Shown here: piece after piece, positions 54,966 to 63,936 of the stretch
Layout: each line of letters opens with the position of its first letter
Numbering within the stretch: position 1 is the first letter of the stretch
Assembly: GCA_040758375.1 (NCBI GenBank)
Contig: JBFLWE010000013.1
Span: forward strand, 15,183 to 79,182
DNA: 64,000 nt
DNA from: CAMLIZ01 sp040758375
GTDB lineage: Bacteria; Pseudomonadota; Gammaproteobacteria; Burkholderiales; Burkholderiaceae_C
Reading direction: 5' to 3'
Notes under the pieces: generated by a model
Database searches by the model: none
What the model was told of the DNA's origin: nothing
Seen by the model: the letters and a program-made list of their open reading frames with translations, nothing else
Translations under genes and position numbers: made by a program

Positions 54966-55043
54966 TTGACGCGGCGCAACAAGGCGGGAGCACAATAGCC
55001 GCTTTTCGGCGATCGGCCGCCCCGGCCCTGCGGGGCGGCCTTT
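54966..55043 (+). promoter_or_regulatory. Putative kup promoter and leader hairpin
   Basis: TTGACG (54966-54971) and CACAAT (54991-54996), 19 nt apart, can act as -35 and -10. A perfect 9-bp stem, GGCCGCCCC (55015-55023) with GGGGCGGCC (55032-55040), follows and runs into TTTGTT just before the kup start at 55051. It may be a gshA terminator, a kup attenuator or both. Confidence 0.45.
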
Positions 55044-55050
55044 GTTCCTC

Positions 55051-56931
55051 GTGAGTTCCACCGCACAACGCAGCCCGGCCGTGACGGCAGGGCTGACCCT
55101 CGGCGCCCTCGGCGTCGTGTACGGCGACATCGGCACCAGCCCGCTGTACGCCTTGAAGGAAGTCTTCCACGGCGGTCACGTCCCGGTCACGCACGACAAC
55201 ATCCTCGGCGTGCTGTCGCTGATCTTCTGGACCATGACGCTGGTGGTGTCGTTGAAGTACGTGCTGCTGATCCTGCGCGCCGACAACAACGGCGAAGGCG
55301 GCCTGATCGCGATGCTGGCGTTGGCCACCACGGCGGTGAAGGACAAGCCCGAGCTGCGGCGCGTGCTCATGGTCGTGGGCCTGTTCGGCACGGCCGTGTT
55401 CTACGGCGACGGTGTGATCACGCCCGCCATCTCGGTGATGGGTGCGGTCGAGGGCCTGGGCGTGATCGCGCCCACGCTGCGCGAGTTCGTGGTGCCGATC
55501 GCGCTGGTGGTGATCACGCTGCTGTTTGCGGCCCAGCGCTTTGGCACCGGCGGCATCGGCCGAGCCTTCGGCCCCATCACGCTGGTGTGGTTCGTCACCC
55601 TCGCGGTGCTGGGCCTGCCGCACATCGCGAGCAACCCCTCGGTGCTCGCGGCGCTCAACCCGCTGCATGCGCTGGGCTTCTTCACGCACCACGGCTGGGT
55701 GGCCTTCGTCGCGCTCGGCGCGGTGGTGCTGGTGGTCACCGGCGGCGAGGCGCTGTATGCCGACATGGGCCACTTCGGCAAGCTGCCGATCCGCATCGCG
55801 TGGTACGGCGTGGTCATGCCCTCGCTGGTGATCAACTACTTCGGCCAGGGCGCGATGCTGCTGGGCAACCCGGCGGCGGTGGAAAACCCGTTCTACCTGA
55901 TGGCGCCGGCCTGGGCCGGCGTGCCGCTGCTGGTGCTGGCAACCATGGCGGCGGTGATCGCCTCGCAGGCGCTGATCTCGGCCGCGTTCTCGGTCACCAA
56001 GCAGGCCATCCAGCTCGGCCTGCTGCCGCGCATGCACATCAAGCACACCTCGGTGCGCGACACCGGCCAGATCTACGTGCCCTTCGTCAACTGGGGGCTG
56101 TACGTGTTCATCGTGCTGGCGGTGGTGCTGTTCGCCTCGTCGTCCAAGCTGGCCAACGCCTACGGCATCGCGGTGACGCTGGACATGACGATCACCACCG
56201 TGATGACCTTCTTCGTCATCCGCTACGGCTGGCGCTACCCGCTGGTGCTGTGCCTGCTGGCGACCGGGTTCTTCTTCGTGATCGACGTCGCCTTCTTCGC
56301 CTCCAACATGCTCAAGCTGCCGGGCGGAGGCTGGTTCCCGCTGGTGATCGGCGGCGCGATGTTCACGCTGATGCTGACCTGGAAGCAGGGCCGCGCGCTG
56401 ATGAGCGAGCGCCTGCGCAGCGAGGCCATCGACCTCAAGAGCTTTCTCGACGCGGTGTTCATCAGCCCGCCGGTGCGCGTGACCGGCACGGCGGTGTTCC
56501 TGGTGGGCGAGCCCGGCCTCACGCCCAACGCGATGATGCACAACCTCAAGCACAACAAGGTGCTGCACGAGCAGAACCTGTTCGTGCACGTGAAGCACCA
56601 CGAGGTGCCGTGGATCGGCTTCAACAAGCGGGTGGAGATCGAGCCGCTGGGCCGCAACTGCTGGGCGGTCACGCTGAACTTCGGGTTCAAGAACGACCCC
56701 GACGTGCCCGAGGCGCTGAAGCTGCTCGAAGGCCGCGGCATCCACCTCGAAGACATGGAGACCAGCTACTTCCTTTCGCGTGACACGGTGATCCCCACCT
56801 TCGGCGAGGGCATGTCGATGTGGCGCGAGAAGCTGTTCGCCAGCATGCACCGCAACGCGGCCGCGGCGGCGGAGTTCCTGTCGCTGCCCTCCAACCGGGT
56901 GGTGGAGTTGGGCGCCAAGGTGGAAATCTGA
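55051..56931 (+). CDS. kup: Potassium transporter Kup
   Basis: A 626-residue K+/H+ symporter of the KUP/HAK/KT family. The N-terminal GALGVVYGDIGTSPLYALKE motif is diagnostic, and GGEALYADMGHFGKLPIRIA and YFGQGAMLLGNPAAVENPFY are the next signatures. About twelve membrane segments are followed by a soluble C-terminal part of about 170 residues. GTG 55051 was chosen over TTG 55042. The start lies next to a 9-bp hairpin in the leader. benE starts 24 nt later. Confidence 0.95.
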   Translation: MSSTAQRSPAVTAGLTLGALGVVYGDIGTSPLYALKEVFHGGHVPVTHDNILGVLSLIFWTMTLVVSLKYVLLILRADNNGEGGLIAMLALATTAVKDKPELRRVLMVVGLFGTAVFYGDGVITPAISVMGAVEGLGVIAPTLREFVVPIALVVITLLFAAQRFGTGGIGRAFGPITLVWFVTLAVLGLPHIASNPSVLAALNPLHALGFFTHHGWVAFVALGAVVLVVTGGEALYADMGHFGKLPIRIAWYGVVMPSLVINYFGQGAMLLGNPAAVENPFYLMAPAWAGVPLLVLATMAAVIASQALISAAFSVTKQAIQLGLLPRMHIKHTSVRDTGQIYVPFVNWGLYVFIVLAVVLFASSSKLANAYGIAVTLDMTITTVMTFFVIRYGWRYPLVLCLLATGFFFVIDVAFFASNMLKLPGGGWFPLVIGGAMFTLMLTWKQGRALMSERLRSEAIDLKSFLDAVFISPPVRVTGTAVFLVGEPGLTPNAMMHNLKHNKVLHEQNLFVHVKHHEVPWIGFNKRVEIEPLGRNCWAVTLNFGFKNDPDVPEALKLLEGRGIHLEDMETSYFLSRDTVIPTFGEGMSMWREKLFASMHRNAAAAAEFLSLPSNRVVELGAKVEI

Positions 56932-56954
56932 CGGCGCGCGTAAGCTCGCGCGCC

Positions 56955-58124
56955 ATGCGCGACATCGTCAGAGACTGGTCCCTGCCGGCCACCGTGGCCG
57001 GCTTCGTGGCGGTGCTGGTGGGTTTCACCAGTTCGGTGGTGATCGTGTTCCAGGCCGCCGCGGCGCTGGGCGCCACGCCGGGGGAAGTGAGCTCCTGGAT
57101 GTGGGCGCTGGGCCTGGGCATGGGGCTCACCAGCGCGGGCCTGAGCCTGTATTACCGCCAGCCGGTGCTCACCGCCTGGTCCACGCCGGGCGCCGCGGTG
57201 CTGGCCACGGCCGGCACCGGGCTGACGATGGCCGACGGCGTGGGTGCCTTCATGCTGTGCGGCGCGCTGGTCGTGCTGGCCGGCGCCAGCGGCTGGTTCG
57301 CGCGCGTGATGGACCGCATTCCGCAAGGCTTGGCCGCGGCGCTGCTGGCGGGTGTGCTGGCGCGTTTTGCGCTCGATGCCTTTGGCGCGCTGCAGGCGCA
57401 GTTTCCCCTGGTGGCGGGCATGCTCGCGGTGTACTTGCTGGGGCGCCGCCTCTGGCCTCGCTATGCAGTGCCCGGCGTGCTGGCCGCCGGCATCGCGATC
57501 GCGGCACTGCAGGGCACGCTGCACCTCGATGCGGTCCGGTGGCAGGTGGCCGCGCCGGTGTTCACGATGCCGCGCTTCGGCTGGCAGGCGGCGGTGAGCG
57601 TTGCGCTGCCGTTGTTCGTGGTGACCATGGCCTCGCAGAACCTGCCCGGCGTGGCGGCGCAGCGCGCCAACGGCTACGACACGCCAGTGTCGCCGGTGAT
57701 CGCCAGCACCGGGCTGGCCACGCTGCTGCTCGCGCCTTTCGGCGGCTATGCCTTCAATCTGGCGGCCATCACCGCGGCCATCTGCATGGGCCGCGAGGCG
57801 CACGAGGACCCCGGCCGGCGCTACATGGCGGCGGTGATGGCGGGGCTGTTCTACATCGTGCTGGGCCTGCTCGGCGGCGCGGTGGTGGGGCTGATCGCCG
57901 CCTTTCCGAAGGCGCTGGTGCTCGCGGTGGCCGGCTTTGCGCTGCTGGGCACCATTGGCGGAGGCTTGAGCCTGGCGATGAAGGACGAGCGCACGCGCGA
58001 GGCTGCGCTGATCACCTTCCTGGTCACGCTGAGCGGGCTGACGCTGTGGCGCGTGGGAAGTCCCTTCTGGGGCGTGGTGGCCGGCGCGATCGCGATGGCT
58101 GTGCAACACTTTCGCAGGAACTGA
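56955..58124 (+). CDS. benE: BenE family benzoate/H+ symporter-like transporter
   Basis: A 389-residue membrane protein with about twelve hydrophobic segments. BenE signatures: VGFTSSVVIVFQAAAALGAT, AWSTPGAAVLATAG, PLFVVTMASQNLPGVAAQRA and YAFNLAAITAAICMGREAH. The family imports benzoate or related aromatic acids with protons, but no benzoate-degradation genes are near. It lies between kup and gshB, and gshB starts 20 nt after it. The substrate is therefore uncertain. Confidence 0.9.
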   Translation: MRDIVRDWSLPATVAGFVAVLVGFTSSVVIVFQAAAALGATPGEVSSWMWALGLGMGLTSAGLSLYYRQPVLTAWSTPGAAVLATAGTGLTMADGVGAFMLCGALVVLAGASGWFARVMDRIPQGLAAALLAGVLARFALDAFGALQAQFPLVAGMLAVYLLGRRLWPRYAVPGVLAAGIAIAALQGTLHLDAVRWQVAAPVFTMPRFGWQAAVSVALPLFVVTMASQNLPGVAAQRANGYDTPVSPVIASTGLATLLLAPFGGYAFNLAAITAAICMGREAHEDPGRRYMAAVMAGLFYIVLGLLGGAVVGLIAAFPKALVLAVAGFALLGTIGGGLSLAMKDERTREAALITFLVTLSGLTLWRVGSPFWGVVAGAIAMAVQHFRRN

Positions 58125-58144
58125 CCACCCCCGTAGCGCCTCAC

Positions 58145-59086
58145 ATGGACCTGCTGTTCGTCGCCGACCCGCTGGAGGTCTTCAAGACCTACAAGGACAC
58201 CACCTTCTCGATGATGCGCGAGGCCGCGCGCCGCGGGCATTCGCTCTGGGCCTGCGAGCCGTTTCATCTGCACTGGCAGCGCGGCGCGCAGGTCAATGCG
58301 CGCTGCCGCCGCATCGTGCTCACCGGCGACGAACACGACTGGTTCAGCGTGCAGGAGGAGTGCGTGCGCACGCTGGCCGGCTTTGGCGCGGTGCTGATGC
58401 GCAAGGACCCGCCCTTCGACAGCGAGTATTTCTACGCCACCCACCTGCTGGAGCAGGCCGAGCGCGAGGGCGCCAAGGTGGTGAACAAGCCGCGCGCGCT
58501 GCGAGACCACCCCGAGAAGCTCGCGATCATGGAGTTCCCGCAGTTCATCCCGCCCACGCTGGTCACGCGCGACCCGCAGGCCGTGCGCGAGTTCCATGCG
58601 CAGCACCAGGACATCATCCTGAAGCCGCTGGACGGCATGGGCGGCATGGGCATCTTCCGCGTCGGGCCCGATGGGCTGAACCTGGGCGCGATCACCGAAA
58701 CGCTGAACCGCGGCGGCACCACCACCGTGATGATCCAGAAGTACCTCGCCGAGATCGTGGCCGGCGACAAGCGCATCCTGGTGATCGACGGCGAGCCGGT
58801 GCCTTATTCGCTGGCGCGCATCCCCCAGGGCAGCGAGATCCGCGGCAACCTCGCTGCCGGCGGCAAGGGCGTGGCGCAGCCGCTGTCGGCGCGCGACCGC
58901 GAGATCGCGCTCGAGGTGGGGCGCGTGCTCGCGCCGCGCGGGCTGCTGTTCGCCGGCATCGACGTGATCGGCGACTGCCTCACCGAAATCAACGTCACCA
59001 GCCCCACCTGCTTTCAAGAGATCACGCAGCAGACCGGCTTCGACGTGCCGCGCATGTTCATCGACGCGCTGGAGCGCGTGTTGTAG
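58145..59086 (+). CDS. gshB: Glutathione synthetase GshB
   Basis: A 313-residue ATP-grasp enzyme for the second step of glutathione synthesis, adding glycine to gamma-glutamylcysteine. The sequence has MRKDPPFDSEYFYATHLLE, then ILKPLDGMGGMGIFRVGPDG and the terminal FAGIDVIGDCLTEINVTSPT, with the ATP and metal ligands (D-x-x-x-x-x-EIN). The length equals E. coli GshB. It is separated from gshA by the transporters kup and benE. Confidence 0.97.
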   Translation: MDLLFVADPLEVFKTYKDTTFSMMREAARRGHSLWACEPFHLHWQRGAQVNARCRRIVLTGDEHDWFSVQEECVRTLAGFGAVLMRKDPPFDSEYFYATHLLEQAEREGAKVVNKPRALRDHPEKLAIMEFPQFIPPTLVTRDPQAVREFHAQHQDIILKPLDGMGGMGIFRVGPDGLNLGAITETLNRGGTTTVMIQKYLAEIVAGDKRILVIDGEPVPYSLARIPQGSEIRGNLAAGGKGVAQPLSARDREIALEVGRVLAPRGLLFAGIDVIGDCLTEINVTSPTCFQEITQQTGFDVPRMFIDALERVL

Positions 59087-59240
59087 TTGCCGCCGCCTCC
59101 CTGGGGCTTTCCCTGGGGGCCGTGCAGCTTGTCGCGCTGCCGGGCGGGCCTGGCCCTGGGTGTGTCGCGCAGGTGACTCGGGGGCGGACGCCGCCCCGCT
59201 ACGTTGCGCCTCCCGACATCCCTTGCGAGGAGACGACGCC

Positions 59241-60377
59241 ATGCCGAGCTTTCCCGATCGCCGCAGCTGCCTGCGCGCCCTGGCGGCCCTGGCCGCCGCC
59301 CCACTGGCCGCACGCGCGCTGCCCGCCCCGGCCGAGGACATCGTCATGGGCCAGAGCGCCCACCTGAGCGGCCCGCTGGCCGGCACGATGAAGGCCGTGC
59401 TCAAGGGGCAGGATCTGGCGCTGGAGGAGTTCAACCGCAAAGGCGGCGTCGGCGGGCGCAAGGTGCGGCTGATCACGCTGGACGACGCCTACGACCCCAA
59501 GCGCTGCGTCGAGAACGTGAACACGCTGATCGAGCGCGAGCGCTGCACCGTGCTGTTCGGGCTGGCCAGCACGGCCAACGTGGCGGCGGTGCTGCCGCTG
59601 CTGGCGGAAAAGAAGGTGCCGCTGGTGGGCGTGTACACCGGCGCGCCGGCGCTGCGCGCGAAGCAGCATCCGTACTTCTTCACCGCGATGGCCAGCTACC
59701 GCGACGAGGTGGTGAAGATGGTGCGCAACCTCGCCACGGTGGGCCGCACCCGCATCGCGCTGGCCTATCACAACAGCCCCTTCGGCCAGCTGATGCTGCC
59801 GGTGGTGGAAGAGGTCTGCAAGGAGCAGGGCGCGGCGCTGGTGGCGAAGGCGCCGCTGGACATCCCGGGCCAGGAGTCGGCGGCGGCCTGCCAGCAGCTG
59901 GCCGCGGGCCAGCCGCAGGCGGTGATCTTCATGGCCTTCGGCCCGGCGCTGGTGCCTTTCGTGCGGGCCGCGCGCGCGCAGCTGGGCGTGCCCGTGTACG
60001 CGCCCTCGATCGCCAACTCGAAGCAGCTGCTCGAAGCGCTGGGCGACGATGCGCGCGGCCTGGCGTTCGCGCAGAACCTGCCCTACCCGATGCGCGCCAC
60101 CACGCCCATCACGCGCGACTACTGGGCCGTGATGCAGAAGGCAGGGCTCACGGTGGACTTCGACCACTTCTTCGGCTACCTCAACATGCGCGTGCTGCTC
60201 GAGACGCTCAAGCGCGCGGGCAAGGGCGTCAGCGCGCAAAGCCTGCCCGCGGCGATCGAAGCCATGGGCAAGGTGGACCTGGGCGGCTACCAGCTGAGCT
60301 TCAGCCCGACCAACCACCACGGATCGAGCTATGTGGACCTGCTGATCGTGGGGCCGGGCGGGCGCTTCATCCATTGA
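59241..60377 (+). CDS. ABC transporter substrate-binding protein, branched-chain amino acid type
   Basis: A 378-residue periplasmic binding protein of the Peripla_BP_6/LivJ class. The signal peptide (SCLRALAALAAAPLAARALP) has a Tat-like RRSCLRAL start. The fold is visible in MGQSAHLSGPLAGTMKAVLK, then LITLDDAYDPKRCVENVNTL and the hinge VFGLASTANVAAVLPLLAEK-like segment. No permease or ATPase gene is adjacent, so it is an orphan. GAGGAG lies about 8 nt before ATG 59241. The ligand is unknown. Confidence 0.92.
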   Translation: MPSFPDRRSCLRALAALAAAPLAARALPAPAEDIVMGQSAHLSGPLAGTMKAVLKGQDLALEEFNRKGGVGGRKVRLITLDDAYDPKRCVENVNTLIERERCTVLFGLASTANVAAVLPLLAEKKVPLVGVYTGAPALRAKQHPYFFTAMASYRDEVVKMVRNLATVGRTRIALAYHNSPFGQLMLPVVEEVCKEQGAALVAKAPLDIPGQESAAACQQLAAGQPQAVIFMAFGPALVPFVRAARAQLGVPVYAPSIANSKQLLEALGDDARGLAFAQNLPYPMRATTPITRDYWAVMQKAGLTVDFDHFFGYLNMRVLLETLKRAGKGVSAQSLPAAIEAMGKVDLGGYQLSFSPTNHHGSSYVDLLIVGPGGRFIH

Positions 60378-60416
60378 CGGGGCCCACGCCCGGCGGCGCC
60401 TGCGGCGTCCGCCGGG

Positions 60417-60595
60417 TCATGGGGTGCCGTGCCCGGTGCTGCTGCGGCCGAGGCGCTTGAGCTGCGGAAAGACGAACCACATCCAGGGCTGGTCTGGTGG
60501 CCGGCGGCCAGCTCGGCGTGCACGCGCTCGATCACCGGCGCCTGGGCTTGCACGAAGCGCCCGAGGTCGAAAGCATCATCGTCGCGGGCGTCCAT
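60417..60595 (-). pseudogene. DUF1810 gene remnant, frameshifted and truncated
   Basis: The minus-strand frame from ATG 60595 reads DAFDLGRFVQAQAPVIERVH and AELAAGHQTS, the N-terminus of DUF1810 proteins. The match stops near 60490. In the next frame it continues as PWMWFVFPQLKRLGRSST, the following conserved DUF1810 segment, and then meets a stop at 60417-60419. The missing base lies around 60486-60492. About two thirds of a usual DUF1810 protein is gone. DUF1810 has no known function. Confidence 0.8.
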
Positions 60596-60662
60596 GCCGT
60601 CAGTGCGGCAGCCGGTGCCAGGCACGACAATCGCACGCTCCGTCTGCCCGCACACGCTGCCC

Positions 60663-62546
60663 ATGGCCCTCGTCACGCTCTCCAACGCCCATCTCGCCTA
60701 CGGCCACGTGCCGCTGCTCGATGGCGCCGGCTTCTCGCTGGAGGCCGGCGAGCGCGTGGGCCTGATCGGGCGCAACGGCGCCGGCAAGTCTTCGCTGCTG
60801 AAGATCCTGGCCGGGTTGGAAAGGCCGGACGACGGGCTGCTGCAGCTGCAGCAGGGCCTGCGCCGCTTCTACGTGCCGCAGGAGCCGCAGTTCGAGCCGG
60901 GGCACACGGTGTTCGAGGCGGTGAGCGAGGGCGTGGCCGAGGCCAGGGATCTGCGCGCCCGCTACGAGGCCCATGCAGCCGGGGAAGATCTGGACGCATT
61001 GCAGACGCGCATCGAGGCGCTGAACGGCTGGACCTGGGAGCAGCGGGTCGAAGAGACGCTGCACCGGCTGAACCTCGACGCCGGCGCGCAGGTCGATGCG
61101 CTGTCAGGCGGCACGAAGAAGCGCGTGGCGCTCGCGCAGGCGCTGGTGGCCGCGCCCGAGGTGTTGCTGCTCGACGAGCCCACCAACCACCTGGACCTCG
61201 ACGCGATCGAGTGGCTGCAGGCGCTGCTGATCGACTTCCGCGGCGCCCTCGTGCTGATCTCGCACGACCGCGCCTTCATCGACGCGGTGGCCACGCGCAT
61301 CGTGGAGCTCGACCGCGGGCAGTTGCGCAGCTACCCCGGCAACTTCGCGGCGTTCGAGGCCGCCAAGCAGCGCGAGCTCGAAGCCGAGGCGCTGGCCAGC
61401 GCCCGTGCCGACAAGCTGCTGGCGCAGGAGGAGGTGTGGATCCGCAAGGGCGTGGAGGCGCGCCGCACACGCAGCGTGAGCCGCGTTGCGCGCCTGGTGA
61501 AGCTGCGCGAAGAGCGCGCGCGGCGCCGCGAGCAGCTGGGCCAGGTGCGGCTGGAGCTGGACACCGGCGCGCCCAGCGGCAAGATCGTGGCCGAGCTGAA
61601 GAACGTGACGCTGCGCTTTGGCGAACGCACGCTGGTCAAGGACTTCAGCGCCACCCTCCTGCGCGGCGACAAGGTGGGCCTGATCGGCCCCAACGGCGCG
61701 GGCAAGACGAGTCTTCTGAAGATCATCCTCGGCGAGCTCGAACCCACCAGCGGCAGCGTGCGCCGCGGCACCAACCTGCAGGTGGCCTACTTCGACCAGA
61801 TGCGCGGCGCCTTGAAGCTGGATGCCTCGCTGGCCGACACCATCAGCCCCGGCAGCGAGTGGGTCGAGATCGGCGGCCAGCGCAAGCACGTGATGAGCTA
61901 CCTGGGCGACTTCCTGTTCGCGCCCGAACGCGCCCACTCGCCGGTGCGCACGCTGTCCGGCGGCGAGCGCAACCGCCTGCTGCTGGCGCGCCTGTTCGCG
62001 CTGCCGGCCAACGTGCTGGTGCTGGACGAACCGACCAACGACCTCGACATCGACACGCTGGAGCTGCTGGAGGAGCTGCTGCAGTCGTATGCCGGCACCG
62101 TGTTCCTGGTCAGCCACGACCGGCGCTTCCTCGACAACGTGGTGACCAGCACGATCGCGTGGGAGGGTGATGCGAGCCCGGGCCTGTGGCGCGAGTACGA
62201 AGGCGGCTACGAGGACTGGAAGCTGCAGCGCGAGCGATCGCGCGCCGCAGTGGCGGCCGCAGCGCCAAAGGCGGCGCCCGCACTGCCGCCTGTGGCGAGG
62301 CCCGCGCCCGCCGCCACGGCCCCCGCGCGCAAGCTCAGCTACAAGGAGCAGCGCGAACTCGACGAGTTGCCCGCGCGCATCGAGGCGCTGGAGGCCGAGC
62401 AGAAGGCCATCGGCGAGCGGCTGGCCAGCACCGAGCTCTACACCGCCGAGCCGCAGCGCGTGCCCGAGCTGCAGGCTCGCTATGCCGAGATCGAAGAGGC
62501 GCTGATGGCGGCGCTGGAGCGCTGGGAGGCCTTGTCGTCGCGGTAG
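60663..62546 (+). CDS. ABC-F family ATP-binding protein (Uup-like)
   Basis: A 627-residue soluble protein with two ABC ATPase domains. First Walker A GRNGAGKSSLLKILAG near residue 37, signature LSGGTKKRVALAQALV and Walker B LLLDEPTNHLDLDAIE. Second Walker A GPNGAGKTSLLKIILG, signature LSGGERNRLLLARLFA and Walker B LVLDEPTNDLDIDTLE. A charged inter-domain linker (EEVWIRKGVEARRTRSVSRV) and a C-terminal coiled coil (Uup CTD, after an Ala/Pro spacer) are present. ABC-F proteins act on ribosomes or, for Uup, in replication-linked genome stability. No membrane domain exists. Confidence 0.93.
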   Translation: MALVTLSNAHLAYGHVPLLDGAGFSLEAGERVGLIGRNGAGKSSLLKILAGLERPDDGLLQLQQGLRRFYVPQEPQFEPGHTVFEAVSEGVAEARDLRARYEAHAAGEDLDALQTRIEALNGWTWEQRVEETLHRLNLDAGAQVDALSGGTKKRVALAQALVAAPEVLLLDEPTNHLDLDAIEWLQALLIDFRGALVLISHDRAFIDAVATRIVELDRGQLRSYPGNFAAFEAAKQRELEAEALASARADKLLAQEEVWIRKGVEARRTRSVSRVARLVKLREERARRREQLGQVRLELDTGAPSGKIVAELKNVTLRFGERTLVKDFSATLLRGDKVGLIGPNGAGKTSLLKIILGELEPTSGSVRRGTNLQVAYFDQMRGALKLDASLADTISPGSEWVEIGGQRKHVMSYLGDFLFAPERAHSPVRTLSGGERNRLLLARLFALPANVLVLDEPTNDLDIDTLELLEELLQSYAGTVFLVSHDRRFLDNVVTSTIAWEGDASPGLWREYEGGYEDWKLQRERSRAAVAAAAPKAAPALPPVARPAPAATAPARKLSYKEQRELDELPARIEALEAEQKAIGERLASTELYTAEPQRVPELQARYAEIEEALMAALERWEALSSR

Positions 62547-62577
62547 GGTCAGACCACAAGCAGGCGGAGGATCGAGG

Positions 62578-63892
62578 GTGAGCGTCGAAGACGAGCAGAC
62601 CGAGCGCAAGTCGCTGCGCCTGGTCACGGGGCGCACGGCGGACTGGAGCGACATTGCACGCGCTTGCGTGGCGTTCGCCAACGGTGCCGGAGGACATGTG
62701 TTGATCGGCATCGAAGACGGGGAGTCGCAACCAGCGGCATCGCAACGAATCCCCGCCGGACTGCTGGATCAAGCGCGCAAGCGGGTGGCGGAGCTGACGG
62801 TCAACGGTCAGTCGTTGCCCAGCCTGCAGCGTGCTGACAACGGGGGTGAGTTCATCGACCTGGTGGTTGAGCGATCTGCGGGGGTGGCATCGACAGCAGA
62901 CGGCCGGTACTTCGTGCGCGTCGCGGATGCTTGCATCGCCGTCGTAGGCGACGACGTCTTGCGTCTGGCCAGCGAGCGCCCTGGCCGGCCGTGGGAGACG
63001 ATGCTCAGCCGTGTGGCGTGTGACGCGGCCGACGCCGACAAGAAGGTACGCTTCGTCGATGCGATCCGCGCCTCCGACCGGGTGAAGGCGTCGGTGAAGG
63101 AGAAGAGCGCAGACGAGTTGTTGAGGCACTATGCGCTCGCCGAGGGGGAATGCTTACCCACTTGGGGTGCTCCTGCTCGGCACGGCTGCAGACCGTCGGG
63201 CCCTCGGGACGGCGCCGCTTGTTCAGGCGATCAAGTACGACAACCTCGGTCAGAAGATCAACAAATGGGTTTGGGACGACGCCGAGCTGTCCCCTGTGGA
63301 GCTGGTGGAGACCGTGTGGCAGGTGCTTCCTGACTTTCGTGAAAGCTATGAGGTCGCCGAGGGGCTGTACCGCAGGCAGGTACCAGCGTACGACGAGAAA
63401 GTCGTGCGCGAGCTGCTGGTGAACGCTTTGGTTCACCGCCCCTATACACAGCGGGGCGACGTTTTCCTCAACTTGTATCCAGATCGATTGGAAGTGGTGA
63501 ACCCGGGGCACCTTCCCCTGGGAGTGACCCCGCGGAACATCCTGCACGCAAGCCGCCGCCGCAACGATGGCTTGCTGCAGACACTCGATGAGCGGTACCA
63601 GCTGAGCCAGCGCGAGCGCATCGCATTGGGCGTGTTGGCGCAGTCGGAGGCGATGACTGCAAAAGATCTGGCCGCGTCGCTCGAAGTTGCCGGCACCGAA
63701 GAACTCGGGGCCTGGACAGGCCGATTGGTGGAGCTTGGCGCCGTTCAGCCGAGCGGGCGCACCTCGGGCATGAAGTACTTTGTCGCGCCCGGTCTGTTGC
63801 TCCTTGCTGTACATGGATGTTCCAAAAGACAAGCAAGAACCGATGTCCCTTATCCAGCGCAGGGCTGTCCTTTAGGAGTTATCCGCAAATAG
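62578..63892 (+). pseudogene. Schlafen/AlbA_2 domain ATP-binding protein, frameshifted
   Basis: The first frame from GTG 62578 (GGAGG upstream) holds an AlbA_2 N-terminal domain (RACVAFANGAGGHVLIGIED). Reading frame is lost at the GGGGG run at 63144-63148: removing one G joins it to the second frame (ending at 63892) as AEGNAYPLGVLLLGTAADRR, then YEVAEGLYRRQVPAYDEKVV and ALVHRPYTQRGDVFLNLYPD, the usual ATP-binding half. After RNDG the central part typical of these proteins seems deleted, going straight to YQLSQRERIALGVLAQSE. The C-terminus ends abruptly near the insertion sequence. Phase variation or a sequencing error at the G run is an alternative. Confidence 0.7.
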
Positions 63893-63898
63893 TACACT

Positions 63899-63936
63899 CT
63901 CGCTCCGAGCCGCCGAAAACGCGGTGCTGGAGCGAG
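63899..63936 (+). repeat. Hairpin directly upstream of the transposase start
   Basis: CTCGCTCC (63899-63906) pairs with GGAGCGAG (63929-63936), with inner CCGC (63910-63913) and GCGG (63921-63924). The 3' arm ends exactly where the first transposase codon begins, so it could hide the ribosome site on transcripts read in from outside the element. Confidence 0.55.
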
